From Crambe crambe (lineage: Eukaryota > Porifera > Demospongiae > Poecilosclerida > Crambeidae), in assembly GCA_963924555.1 (NCBI GenBank), contig OZ004593.1:1488001-1552000 (forward strand): a stretch of 64,000 nucleotides of DNA, given 5' to 3'. The notes below the pieces were generated by a model, which worked only from the letters and a program-made list of their open reading frames with translations, did no database searches and was not told the origin of the DNA. Shown here piece by piece: positions 1-34,527 of the stretch (positions are counted from its first letter, which is position 1; each line of letters begins with the position of its first letter). Position numbers and translations under genes: made by a program.

Positions 1-154
1 ACGTACGTGTAACATATAAATATCGCAATTTTCCATTTTGACCAATTAGTGTGGGGCTTCGCTCGCTTCGCTCGCTCGCCAATTATAATTAATGCTGCAT
101 GCGCGTGCGCATCTGTCAACGCGCCACGGTCGTTTCCAATCCCGTAAAACCTCT

Positions 155-323
155 TACAGAGATTTTCAGGTTGGTTGACACAAAATTTGCCAACGGTGCA
201 TAATTAAATTCGTGCTCGCTAAAATTAAGAGTATTGCATTTGTATGACAGTATATCTTGCTCGCTTGAATTTATCTTGCACATGCGCAAATTCTACTGGT
301 CAACCAACCTGAAAACCTCTGTA
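155..323. repeat. Short inverted-repeat element (MITE-like)
   Basis: Positions 155-179 and 299-323 are inverted copies of each other, matching at 24 of 25 bases (left copy begins TACAGAGATTTTCAGG). Similarity extends imperfectly outwards on both sides (TTCCAA...TAAAAC). Only about 120 bp of non-coding DNA lies between the arms. This is the form of a small non-autonomous DNA transposon or a foldback element. Its right arm abuts the next element at 322. Confidence 0.5.
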
Positions 324-609
324 CTGCGGTTTTAGGAAATCTTGGAACACGAGAAAGTGCGCATGCTCAAGCGCATGCTCAAGCACATTGGTAACTAAGG
401 CTCCAGATCGTTTCTCAGCTTACAATGGCCAGTGAACCAGGTAGGAGAAGCCCTTATAGTAAGGATATTCGTTGGAGAATAACTAACACCCGTCCTAACT
501 GAGCCATCATCGATTGTTTTGGTAACTATGCACAATTGCGCATGCGCTGACTACGGTTTAATGTTTATTGCCGGCCGTCTTTGTTCCAAGATTCCCTAAA
601 ACCGCAGTA
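322..609 (+). mobile_element. MITE with 27-bp terminal inverted repeats and a transposase start fragment
   Basis: The ends 322-348 and 583-609 are inverted repeats matching at 26 of 27 bases (TACTGCGGTTTTAGG...). TA sits at both outer edges, as expected for a TA target duplication of the Tc1/mariner/IS630 type. Inside, an ATG at 425 opens a 25-codon frame to a TGA at 500-502. It contains RRSPYSKDIRWRI, which resembles the Tyr-Ser-x-Asp-Leu-Arg-Trp-Arg-Ile start of helix-turn-helix domains I recall from animal transposases. The element therefore looks like an internal-deletion derivative of a longer autonomous transposon. Confidence 0.65.
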
Positions 610-842
610 TATCTATGGCCAAATTTACAGTAGCTATTATAGAATGCGCAGCGCAATTCACGATTTCTAAAACGCGCCCAACAATTAGCTATATGCCTTG
701 GGTATTCATTTTTGGACTTCTTCATGATTACTTACTTACTTACTTGGGCTGACATTTGGTGAGAAGAGATAGTTTTAGAGCACATAACAGTGATTTTGAC
801 AGTTTCATCATCAAAGCATGCAATTTCTGTCACTCTTCATAG

Positions 843-1526
843 GTGACTTGGATAATAGGTCATTTAAAATTGAGGTTCAGAGATCTTGTCGTGAGTATTC
901 AAAATGAATTAATAAAAGGACAGAAAGTTTCAATGGAGAATTCGCTGACTGATCTCACACTCCTTCCCTCCTCCATAAAACACAACCACATGACATTTCT
1001 GAAGGAGAATATACCACACTTAGGCAAAGCTTCAAATTTTCAAGAGATCTTCATGCACCTTAACCTCTACTGGGATTATTTCAACTATGCACTTCTTGAA
1101 GTGATCATAAAAGCTCATGGGAGCGAGACCCTCAAGAAACAGATGAAATCTTATTCCTTTGATATGCAACGATTTTGGCAGAAGACTACGGTGGCCAACT
1201 TCATCCCGTGTTGTAAAAAGATGCAAAAGTTATCCCTAAGGAGTTCATAAGACTTGAAATAAAAGATGCTATTGATAAGCCTATATCAGAATATACACTT
1301 ATGGAATTGGAAGAGTTAAAGTGTTGTCTTTATCTAAGCTGTCAACTTCCGAACTTTGCTCTGATTCTGTATGACCTAAAAGAAGGATGTGTGGAGGTCA
1401 CATGGCTGGTGGCCAGAGTTGCAGAAACAACTAAAAGAAGCATTGAGACGAGAGCTGAGTGGTCAGTTGGAAAAGGAAACACAACAGATAGTGTCTATCT
1501 CAGTGGGAGGTGAATCCATTAAAGAA
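843..1526 (+). pseudogene. Decayed N-terminal exon of a caspase-like protein gene
   Basis: The exon opens after a 3' splice site (AG at 841-842) and reads a helical region containing FMHLNLYWDYFNYALLEVII, a pattern I associate with N-terminal regions of sponge and cnidarian caspase-like or death-fold proteins (recollection, not a search). The frame is broken twice. After IPCCKK near 1216-1220 one base is missing; the continuation (AKVIPKEFIRLEIKDAI, then EVTWLV) is in another frame. Near 1405 the frame returns to the first one (PELQKQLKEALRREL). Compensating shifts in otherwise protein-like sequence indicate a pseudogene or sequence errors. A donor GTGAGT follows at 1527. A possible further exon starts after TTTCAG at 1921. 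This part probably belongs to the same gene as 2033-3040. Confidence 0.5.
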
Positions 1527-2032
1527 GTGAGTAAGATTAATTTTAGACATCAGATTCTGCACATAGTTATATGTATATAGTTAGTTAAAGTGTACTGTAA
1601 CATTATAGTATTTAGAATATACATAGCATATGAAGACAGAATTCCTTTCCAGTGTTTGACTCCATCATTATCTGACCTCCCACTGTTATTCCCTGTAGTA
1701 TAGACTTATATGGGCCTTGACTAAACATTTCTTCTTTTTTCATTCTTTCTTTTCTTTCTTTCCTGTGTGTGTATATAGTTGTGTTTGTGTTTCTGTGTAT
1801 GTCAGGTCAGCCTTAATAATAGCTTCTAGCTAGTTGGTTGTACCTAATGCTGTCTGCTGTCTGCATTGAATGATTAAAAAAAAAAAAGAAGTCTAATTGG
1901 AGTATGTATGTGTATTTCAGATGACACAATTGGAAAAGAAACCCTCTGGTGAAGGAGAGTGGGAGGGACACTTCAAGGAAAGACATACTATTGGGCTGAA
2001 TTCCATTGTGATGTGTTGATCATAGTATCCAG

Positions 2033-3040
2033 TGAGTCAGGAAGGTCCTGGTATTGTCCCCAGGAAGAAAGGCTGTCTAACTCAGAAGGATAAAGACAAA
2101 CTAGCCAGTCATGGCATACCTCCAGACTGCTGGGAGGATGATAGCAAGTTAATGGAGACAAGGTATAAAAAGGATAAAAAACGTACTGTACTCCCCATTG
2201 AGAATAAAGAAGATATGACAGCAGAGTATGTACTGCAGAAGATTACTACATTATTCAAGACCACATCAAAGCGAGGAGGTATTGATATCAATCTATAGTG
2301 TATAGGTTTGTTTAAACTGCTACTCTATCTATGTACATGTGCAGTTGCTATTCACTACATTGGCCCTGGAAGGAGAAACACTGGAGACTGGTGCTTCAAG
2401 GATGGCTTCATTACCTTCAACGATATTGCATCTTTGTACGAGAAGCATTTCTATGGAAAACTGCTCATTATTGGATCCGATTGTAGCTACTCTGGAAAGT
2501 GGATTAAAGCATGCATTGAGTTCTTGGATGAGCATGGAGTACAACCCTGTGGCCATTCTGGAAGAGCAGCAAATCTCCTCTTGCACTGACTGTCTCATAC
2601 CTGCCACACCAAATACCACACTCCTTGCTATTCTCAGCAAGGGGGTGGACCAATGACAAGAACACTGGATATCTTTATATAAAGGTACCTATTGAAATAG
2701 CTGAGGACCAACATGTACCTGAAAGCATTGTGACTATGTGTATATAGTTTGCAGAGATGGTGCAACATTTGAAGACCCCTGCTCACTTCCAGATGACTAC
2801 ACAAGCATAGATAAGAGGGTTTGGCTACTTAGAAGTGGATATCAGGGTCAACCAGCTTGGAAATATGTTTTATTAGTCGACGACGATGAAACGATGAAAG
2901 TATTTATGTATAGAATCAAAAATGACATTCCTATCGACATAGAAGACTACGGTCAAGTTCTCAGGGCTGGCATTGGTCGAGATCCACCAGTTGAAGTACA
3001 ACGATCAATTGCAAGAGATTATCCAGGGAATAAGATTTGA
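2033..3040 (+). pseudogene. Caspase-like (C14-fold) peptidase domain, probably inactive
   Basis: Three pieces can be read. Exon 2033-2278 includes SHGIPPDCWEDD and is followed by GTATTG. Exon 2345 to about 2680, after GTGCAG, reads IHYIGPGRRNTGDWCFKDG and later IIGSDCSYSGKW. A last exon from 2755 (RDGATFEDPCSLPDD...QPAWKYVLLVDDDE) ends at a TGA at 3038-3040. The first exon-2 motif lies where caspase and metacaspase folds carry the catalytic His (usually HxGHG). SDC-x-SG-x-W matches the catalytic Cys loop. Here the expected His is Pro (GPG), so the dyad is broken although the Cys is kept. The distal part of exon 2 also changes frame (stop at 2587-2589, continuing homology around 2600-2680). 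With the frameshifts upstream, a dead gene is most likely. A non-catalytic pseudo-caspase is the alternative. Confidence 0.5.
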
Positions 3041-3707
3041 TCCTATAATTATAATACACTTCAAATGCAACTCTTCATAGCCAGTTATAACTAGTGTTGA
3101 ATGTTTTTACTTTTATATAATAGCTAGAGATATTAATTTTGTCCTCACCTTCTGATTATGTTCTTGCATATTCAAGAATAAACATAGTAAACAGGTACTG
3201 TATTTGGACACAAATAGTTTCATACTGTAAGTGACATTCCTCGGCAGCAGGATCTGCCTCCTGACAACCATTAGCTACTTCTATTTCCGCTCAGCCTTCA
3301 GTAGACAGAACTGATAAAAGTCAGGTGACTCTGCATCCTGTTGACCATTGCTATTTGTGTCCTGTAACTTACAGTGTAAGAGCTAGGAAGGAAGAATACT
3401 TTGAAGGACCTGGAGTCAAAGCACTTCTGCAGTGTTTGCTGTACAGTACATGAATATTAAGTGTGGCCTGAATTCATACAGTACCAGTAGCTGCATACAG
3501 ATCTTTATGAACATGATCTGATTGGTCAAATTCACTATAACTAGCTCTAATTATTAGGATTCATTGTTCTAACACAACACTGGGTCTTTATAATTAATTA
3601 AGTTACCACAATGGAAAGGTTCAACCATAATTTCCTGTTCACAGTTACTACTTCAGCAAATGCTATGAGGACACTTCCCTCATCACTAACTCATTGTTAA
3701 TAGCTAC
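3041..3707. other. Intergenic, no feature recognised
   Basis: AT-rich sequence with no sustained open frame and no repeat that I recognise. It separates the caspase-like remnant from the 3' end of the minus-strand KDM8 gene and must hold the KDM8 3' UTR and polyadenylation region, which I could not pin down. Confidence 0.5.
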
Positions 3708-6211
3708 TTAGTTCCACCAGAAGCTGATGGAGAAGCTGATGTCGAGTGAGCGGACATAGTGCCAGCACTGAGGGGGGATGTAGAGCATCTGACCAGGGTG
3801 CAGGATGAACTCAGAAAACTCTGCCTCTTTCAACAGGGGGAACTTGATCAGATCAGGTGACTCCACATCCACCTGCAGTTGTGCATCATGTGATTGCCAC
3901 ATCACTATAACATAATCATAATGTCTGCTCAGGAATATCATTAGTGGAGTGGAGTGAACAGAGAAGAATGGTCAGTTAGGTATCATACACTTCTGCAATG
4001 GGACATGAATAGTCTGTAATTTTTCTTTCATTTCAGAGTGAGCTGTTGGCCCTGCTTTATATGAGTCTAATATACATTTATCCCCTCCCCCCTGAGTTAT
4101 ATGACTAGTCACATTACCTGACTGGTGTTGCTGAGAATTCCATTGTGAGGGTAGAGATGAGGAGTCTGAGATTTCCCATACAGTCGAATGTACTTACGCC
4201 CCACAACCTACAGTCGAAGAAGAGTTAGGGAGGGTATCCATGGTTGTGTCCCACAAGCTACAGCTAGGGAGCTACACATGGTTACATCCCTCAACCTGTT
4301 GTTACAAGAGCTAGGGAGGATACTTGTCATCACTTGGGACTCTCACTGTGGACACCATACACCTCATAACATAATTATGATATTAATTGGGGGGGGGGGG
4401 AGGAGGAGGAGGAAGGGGCAGGGATACTTCCCCAACCTAGTAACAGTAATGATTCTGATTGTGTCTCATTAATGGAGCATTTGGAGTAGATTTTGAACAT
4501 ACTTGTGCTAGCAGGTTGTGATCAGGGTCAAAGTGCAGCGGTGACACTGTTCCCATGGGTCCAATCCAACAGTTGATTTTAATGAGAGAGCTGTCCTCTG
4601 ACTCTGAAATGTCCTTTCCCTCAGCTGTGAGAGATTCATTCATCTTCAGGAAACAGTAATCAGGCACTGAAATGTCCTCTCGTAGTTCAGGAATCTGTGA
4701 TTACATCAGAGAATTGTGAGCAGCTACATTCAGAGGAATCAAAGATTGTATGTGTACCTGGTCAAAAAGTTGATGCTGTGCCAGATATGCCTTAGGGAGA
4801 TGAGAATTTCTCTGAATAAAGAACAGAAGTCACATGATTCAGTGAAAGTTGACGGTTAAAATACTGGTACTGGCCCCAGTACAAGTAGAACAGCCCATGT
4901 TTGTTTAAATTTGGGGTCTAATTCACAGAATAACTTTTCACTACCTAGTAGAGTAGCAAGCAAGTTACTCCTTGCAAGAAGGGGGGAGGGGGGAGGTGGA
5001 GGAGAAGGAGAGGGAGAGAGGAGGGAGGGGAGAGGAGGGGAAGGCGATGCCAGGTGTTGAAGGAGGTCTATTGAAGTACTGAAAAAATAGGCCTGAGAAT
5101 GAGGCTATTGAAGTACCTACCTCGTGAGGAATGATGTGATTCTCTATAAATTCTGATATGGTCATGAGTTTTTGGGACCACTCGTGGTCCGTGTACTTGG
5201 AACCAATTTCCACTGGAACGGTACGGGGACCTGCCACCCTCTTCAGGTAGGTCAGACTACAAAGATGCAAAAGATTACCTGTACTGTGTTATGTGGAGAT
5301 GTACGATCGTACCCTTACCTCCATTTCTTCTCAGCATAAGATGACCAATGATCCATGGCTCCACTAATCACGACGGGAACTGAGGGGGTCATGTGATCCT
5401 GATAAAAATCCTCGAGTGAAGGACAGTTAATTACAGGGATTCTCCTCTCCATATCAATCAATGGTACGTCACAAGCATCACATGTAAGTTTGACTCGAGT
5501 AGGTGAGTCACACGACTTTTTTCGCTTTTGTTCAATGGAGAGATCTGACGATGGCTCGTAATTTCTGAATCTAACTTTCCCTATCTTCTTGACCGTTCCT
5601 TCACTGTTGCTAGGAACAACAGTCACATCAGGATCATCATTCTTACCCCCCAGTGTTATTTCCCTACTGATCATGGAGGCAATGCCACATAATGAGTTAT
5701 TAATGATAGGGGCACCCATGAGAATCCCCTTATCAATCTCATGGAGGGCGTCTTCTTTCTTTCCTGCAATGAGTAAGTTCAAACTCTTCAAAAGGGCAGC
5801 TAGGGCATAGGCTTGTCTCCAAAACATCTTCACATCTTGCCAGTGACCAATGTGGAGCTGCTCCCAACTATAATCAAGTGCTACTTGTGCCCAGAATTTT
5901 GATGATGGAATGTTAATGTGGTGATCATTTGATTCTTCAGTACATTCATAATTTCCTGCTCCTTTTCGTGTATTAGTTGGCAGTTTTGTGGGGCTGGAGG
6001 GACTCAAATTTTGGGTCAGGCCAGACCAGGAGTTTTGGAGGGCTTGGCAGAGTGAGTTACTAGAGGGATGGATGTCTGAAGCGGAGACTAGAATAGTTTT
6101 CAGTAGTTCTGTGACATCTCCTGATTCATCCAATCTCTTGATGAAGTCCTGAACATCTGCAGAGCTAGAGTTGGAACTGGTATGGGTGTTGCTCATATCG
6201 CTAGCGATCAT
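3708..6211 (-). CDS. KDM8: KDM8/JMJD5, JmjC-domain oxygenase
   Basis: There are six coding exons on the minus strand: 6211-5319, 5256-5121, 4811-4758, 4694-4503, 4207-4118 and 3872-3708 (TAA). All junctions are GT-AG and keep frame. The start is the ATG at 6211 (another Met lies at 6196); the codon at 6217 is TTG. The N-terminal half carries the JMJD5 helical region ([21 protein letters not shown]). The JmjC half reads [32 protein letters not shown], then HFD in [14 protein letters not shown] as the HxD iron-binding pair, KYIRLY with the 2-oxoglutarate-contacting Lys, and WHYVR with the third iron ligand, ending SFSISFWWN. The family is a nuclear Fe(II)/2-oxoglutarate oxygenase, reported as an arginyl hydroxylase and also proposed to act on histone tails. 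All three metal ligands are present, so it should be active. Intron 1 of the transcript contains a purine-rich tract. Confidence 0.93.
4978..5045. repeat. Purine-rich low-complexity tract in KDM8 intron
   Basis: An almost pure A/G tract on the plus strand, so a C/T tract on the KDM8 sense strand. It lies within the intron between exons 5121-5256 and 4758-4811. No coding or structural meaning is evident beyond low complexity. Confidence 0.7.
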
Positions 6212-6305
6212 TACCAAATTTCAGCATGCAGCGATCATTATTTCGCGCGTAACGATTGATATCAAGAATTGACATTACCATTAATGTGACTTGAAAAACA
6301 CCTCA

Positions 6306-6346
6306 GGAAAAAAAAAAAAAAAAAATAAAATAAAATAAAATAAAAA
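6306..6346. repeat. A-rich tract with TAAAA repeats between genes
   Basis: A run of about 19 A followed by four or five TAAAA-like units, in the 172-bp gap between the stop of the CtBP-like gene (6383) and the KDM8 start codon (6211), both minus-strand. It may be a retroposon poly(A) scar or simple repeat growth. No AATAAA signal for the upstream gene is evident on the sense strand here. Confidence 0.6.
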
Positions 6347-6382
6347 GAGTTGAGCATTGATTCAAAAAAATAAAAGATTTAG

Positions 6383-7432
6383 CTATGAAGAAGCAGTCCA
6401 TCGCAAGCGGCAGAGATTAACATCCAACTGTGCTGCATTCACACAATTGTGGACACTCAAACCATCCAAGCTTGTCAGCGCCTTGTGGACAACTCGAATG
6501 GCTGCTCCCCTCACTTCTTGATAACTCTCTCGACTGTACCACGCCACGTGAGGCGTGCAAATGACATTTGGAATTCCTTTCAAGGAGTTATCCATGTAGT
6601 TACCTCCATCAATAACATCAAGGGCAGCACCTGCCACTTTCCCACTTCGGAGAGCTTTGGCAAGAGCTGGCTCATCGATAAGAAGTTTATGTGTGACGTT
6701 GACGATGTAAGCTCCTCTTTTGAAGAGTCGGAGTGTGTTATCGTTTATGATATGCTTACTCTCTTCATTCAGAGAACAGTGCAGGGAAATACAGTCACTC
6801 TTGGTGAGTAAGTCAGCAATGAGCGTCACTCTATCCAGACCACCAATGGCCTTCTCTAAACCTTCTGCTGTGCTTGGATCGTAGAAAAGAACACGGAAAC
6901 CGAAAGCTTTCGCTCGTTGGGCAAGTGCGATCCCTGTCTTACCAAGACCAAGTAAGCCGAGTGTTTTGCCACGAATGCGACGTGAAGGCTTGGCACCAGA
7001 GAAAACGTCCTCTTGTTTGAGAAGATGCTTACCCGCCTGTACGGCACTGTGAAGGAAAGCTGTTTGTCTAAAGAGAGATAGGATGAGTGAGAATGCTGAA
7101 TCAGCAGTTTCTTCTATGCACATGTCTGGAGTGTTACACACAATCACTCCCATCTGGCCACTGTAGGCAATGTCGATATTATCGTACAAACTCCCGAGGG
7201 TGACTATGATTTTGAGTTTGGGACACCTGTCGATGAATTGCTGATTCACCACACAGCTCATGCCGACGATGATGGCCGTCACTTTCAAGCAGATTTCTTC
7301 AGGGATGAGGGATAGGTCACAAAGGTCAGGATAAGCCCTCACGTCAGCCACAGAAGAGAGTTCCTGTGCTTCCAGTTTTCCATCAGTACAGAAGGCCACC
7401 AGGACAAGAGGTTTGTGGGAGTCTCCATTCAT
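6383..7432 (-). CDS. CtBP-like D-2-hydroxyacid dehydrogenase family protein, divergent active site
   Basis: An uninterrupted 349-codon frame. Homology to the CtBP/phosphoglycerate-dehydrogenase family runs end to end: IVTLGSLYDNIDI, CNTPDMCIEETADSAFSLIL, the Rossmann dinucleotide-binding motif GLLGLGKTGIALAQRAKAFG, VLFYDP, SDCISLHCSLNEESKHIIND, GAALDVIDGG, and ICTPHVAWYS with the active-site His. CtBP proteins bind NAD(H) and act mainly as transcriptional corepressors. Two expected active-site residues are not visible. The segment that reads ARGGLVDE in CtBP reads VTHKLLIDE, so the catalytic Arg is lost. The Glu of the later H/DxxEP motif is absent (VIDGGNY). It may be a non-catalytic NAD-sensing paralogue rather than the orthologue of CtBP. 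A polypyrimidine tract and CAG lie immediately upstream of the ATG (around 7439-7465 on this strand), suggesting a 5' UTR intron. Confidence 0.8.
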   Translation of the reverse strand: MNGDSHKPLVLVAFCTDGKLEAQELSSVADVRAYPDLCDLSLIPEEICLKVTAIIVGMSCVVNQQFIDRCPKLKIIVTLGSLYDNIDIAYSGQMGVIVCNTPDMCIEETADSAFSLILSLFRQTAFLHSAVQAGKHLLKQEDVFSGAKPSRRIRGKTLGLLGLGKTGIALAQRAKAFGFRVLFYDPSTAEGLEKAIGGLDRVTLIADLLTKSDCISLHCSLNEESKHIINDNTLRLFKRGAYIVNVTHKLLIDEPALAKALRSGKVAGAALDVIDGGNYMDNSLKGIPNVICTPHVAWYSRESYQEVRGAAIRVVHKALTSLDGLSVHNCVNAAQLDVNLCRLRWTASS

Positions 7433-8511
7433 TAAATCCTGAGGAAGGAAGAAGGAAAAGAAAATGAATCAGATTGTGCTGACTCGGCATGAAGAGGACT
7501 CTGCTTACCATAATAATAATAAGAGATAAGAAAACAACAAATTAAGATTCCAAAGTATGATTTATAGTGAAAACCCTGCTATATTAACAATAAATTTAAT
7601 AACAACTATCTTTGCTATAAAACCGATCATGAGTTACATTATGGTACATTTTTCTAGCATCATTTGTGAAGGAGAAGCCCCATTGCTGTGTACTTTGTCA
7701 CCATCCTTTTCAAGGGCGACCTTGCTAAATTCTTCTTGCACTCGTCACACCCAATTCAGCAGTTATGGCTGCTGAATACCTTCTTACCACTAATGGCAAA
7801 CTCAATGGCAGGTTTTTTTGATACACTCTCATATGTAACTGCCCATGGACATCAGTGCTGACCACATTTTCATGTTCAGCTCACACAATAGTTGCCCGAT
7901 TCTGAAATTCGGTTCTGAATAGTTTGGTACTGAATCATTATAGGACACCATGTTTTGAGAAATAGCTAATTTGATTTTTAAGCTACAGTTTCAACCTGAA
8001 GAATGACACTTTCACTCTTACTATATAGGAAATTAGACTATATATTTAGAACCTCACTGGTTATGATACAGCAGAAGTGATGGCTTATCATTGGTCATTA
8101 TACGGCTAAAGCGATGGAATAAAGAATGCTATAGTTTGGCATACGAAGCAATCAATTTTTGGACTACATCAACTTCACTAACTTTCACTCGGGAAATCCA
8201 CAATCAAAAAGTACTGATCAAGGAAAATGTAACGGAAATAATATATCATTGTAGCTAGCAGGTTGTTATGAAAACTCGATTTTAAAAAATGTATTAAATA
8301 TTTTGGTAACCCTAAAATAGGACCTGAACAACCACCCACAGCCGATATGGATATTTTATTGATAGCATCCACAGGATAATTTCTATGAAGACAAGCAGTG
8401 TCTCGGTTTGAGAGAGAAAAAAAAAGGTAATTTTAATTGGGGGTTGGGAGATGGTTAGGACTCCGACTGCTGTTTCTGTTATGTGAAACCTCCTGTGTGA
8501 GTCCTAGCTAG
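7433..8511. other. Intergenic, no gene recognised
   Basis: About 1.08 kb without protein-like sequence. Short open frames on either strand (for example 7557-7775 plus and 8178-8372 minus) have no recognisable motif and look like chance. The leftmost part is probably the promoter and 5' UTR exon of the CtBP-like gene. A short A-rich stretch lies near 8418. Confidence 0.5.
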
Positions 8512-8973
8512 CTAAACTAGTTTCTCACGCACCGTAATGCAAGTTGAAATGGCCATCTCCCCAACCATCTGCTCATACTGTGTGGTCACACACTCTGAAT
8601 CAGCACCCTCGGATGTGGACGAAGAAGAACCAGGAATCTTGCCGAGGGAGAGACCCGCTTTCGAAGGACGTCCTCTCTTCTTTCCTCGCAGTACCTTAAT
8701 CTGATCTGGTTCTTTGCCCTCATTCAGTGCAGAGAAGTAAGCCTTCCTGAACTGTCTGGCAGTGGACTCCTTCACCTCAATCCCATAGTCCTCTGAAAAT
8801 TTAGTACACACGGCCTTGAGGTTACCGTGCTCTGCGGCATATCTGCCGATTTCTGCCTTTTGTTCTGGTGTATACACGGTGTAATGGCCTCTAGGGCTGG
8901 CAGAAGGTTTGGGAGAGATCTTTTCTATCATGCCAGTGCTGGGACCTGGTTGCGGGGACGATTTTTCTGCCAT
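8512..8973 (-). CDS. Transposon-derived helix-turn-helix/AT-hook protein (truncated)
   Basis: A single frame of 153 codons starting at the ATG at 8973. After a Ser/Pro-rich leader it reads YTPEQKAEIGRYAAEHGN, KFSEDYGIEVKESTARQFRKAY, then the basic AT-hook-like GKKRGRPSK. The Ser/Thr-Ala-Arg helix after a Tyr-Ala-x-x-x-Gly-Asn repeat resembles the N-terminal DNA-binding region of DDE transposase-like proteins common in sponges, cnidarians and fish (recollection). It ends soon after (CITVREKLV) without any DDE catalytic domain, so it is either a truncated copy or a domesticated DNA-binding protein. No inverted repeats were found flanking it by eye. Its start is 196 bp from the divergent gene at 9170. 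Confidence 0.45.
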   Translation of the reverse strand: MAEKSSPQPGPSTGMIEKISPKPSASPRGHYTVYTPEQKAEIGRYAAEHGNLKAVCTKFSEDYGIEVKESTARQFRKAYFSALNEGKEPDQIKVLRGKKRGRPSKAGLSLGKIPGSSSSTSEGADSECVTTQYEQMVGEMAISTCITVREKLV

Positions 8974-9169
8974 GCTGGATTCGCCAAGGACGAAAATAAA
9001 AGACGATTAGTAGCGAACCTCACTGTACTGTACTGGCTGCCTCGAGAGGTGAAATTAATTTTTTTTTGGTGAACTTTTAGGCAACAGCTGATGACTGTAA
9101 TCCTCACATATACGGAGATATTCGAGATGTTATACGGTTGTCTACCCACGTGGTACAGTAAGCATAACC

Positions 9170-9308
9170 ATGAAGCGAGTGAAGCCTGAAGAAGGTGTAT
9201 CCTTGGGCCAATTTGGCTTGAGTGAAGAGAAAGAGAAAAGACAGGCTAGGATTGGGGTGATCACTAATCTAGCGATATTTGCTTCTGTCGTTTTTGCTAT
9301 AAGAGTTG
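9170..9308 (+). CDS. Small tail-anchored membrane protein, TOM5-like (first exon)
   Basis: The ATG at 9170 opens a short exon that ends at a good donor (GTAAGG at 9309). The product begins MKRVKPEEGVSLGQFGL, then a charged helix SEEKEKRQARIGV and one hydrophobic segment ending FAIRV. Length, a charged amphipathic start followed by one membrane helix, and the spacing K-R...V-I-S/T...F...R-V fit TOM5, the small subunit of the mitochondrial outer-membrane import complex. The match is short and from memory. The 3' end is unresolved. After the acceptor at 9384-9385, one frame gives a hydrophobic tail (VLNVFPLAFMLSPYVV, stop by 9448), but it needs a weak donor at 9305; the strong donor at 9309 gives a Cys-rich tail instead. 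Confidence 0.4.
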
Positions 9309-9885
9309 GTAAGGGATATCAGAGTAACAGGGCCAGGGCCGGCCATAGGCAACTCCAAAATTTTTTTTCCCTTTCCTGTGATTAGGTTCTGAATGTGTTC
9401 CCTCTTGCCTTCATGCTGTCACCCTATGTTGTGTTTATCATTGCCTAGGGCCCTCTGTATGGAGATTCATCTGCAATCAGTTGTGAACACAGTCCTTTTT
9501 CCCCCATAGTCTATTTTTTGAAAGAATTTTGTTACTCCTTATTTTATAGATCATATCAAGTCACTCACATTTATTTGCTATCAATAACATAATAAATATA
9601 TAATATAATTATGTCTGACCTTTGTGTTGGCGCTAAAATTTAAATTCTTTGCGATTTACTTTCTGCGCATGTGCCAAGTAAAAGCACATGAACTGGAGCT
9701 GATATCAGGGCTAGAGTTCGTGCTCTTACTGTTGCCTCTTCTGCCTCTAGTCGGGGGCTTAACTTAACTATCGCATATTCTTCAAACTGACAGACCGAGG
9801 AGTTTTTTTTCCCCAGCTGGTTAGCAGTGACGTGACCTCTCTGGCTTTGCCTCAGGGCTGCTCTAGTTCTTTGAGCCGGCCACAA
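9309..9885. other. Intergenic / 3' end of the TOM5-like gene and dynein promoter region
   Basis: Apart from the possible second exon of the TOM5-like gene (9386-9448), no coding sequence was seen. The last 150 bp before the dynein start are expected to hold its promoter and short 5' UTR. I see no clear TATA box near the start. Confidence 0.45.
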
Positions 9886-9889
9886 AAAG

Positions 9890-34527
<24,638 letters not shown>

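Noticed and set aside
843-1250. A complete small gene of 135 codons
   Set aside because: It begins with GTG directly after a splice acceptor, and its homology continues past the stop in another frame. It is an exon of a decayed larger gene.
3708-7432. KDM8 and the CtBP-like gene as one fused transcript
   Set aside because: The CtBP-like frame ends at a stop, and a separate ATG with a complete KDM8 N-terminus lies 172 bp downstream. Nothing shows fusion, although the gap is short.
7557-7775. 72-codon frame on the plus strand upstream of the CtBP-like gene
   Set aside because: No motif, no splice or initiation context, and composition like the surrounding non-coding DNA.
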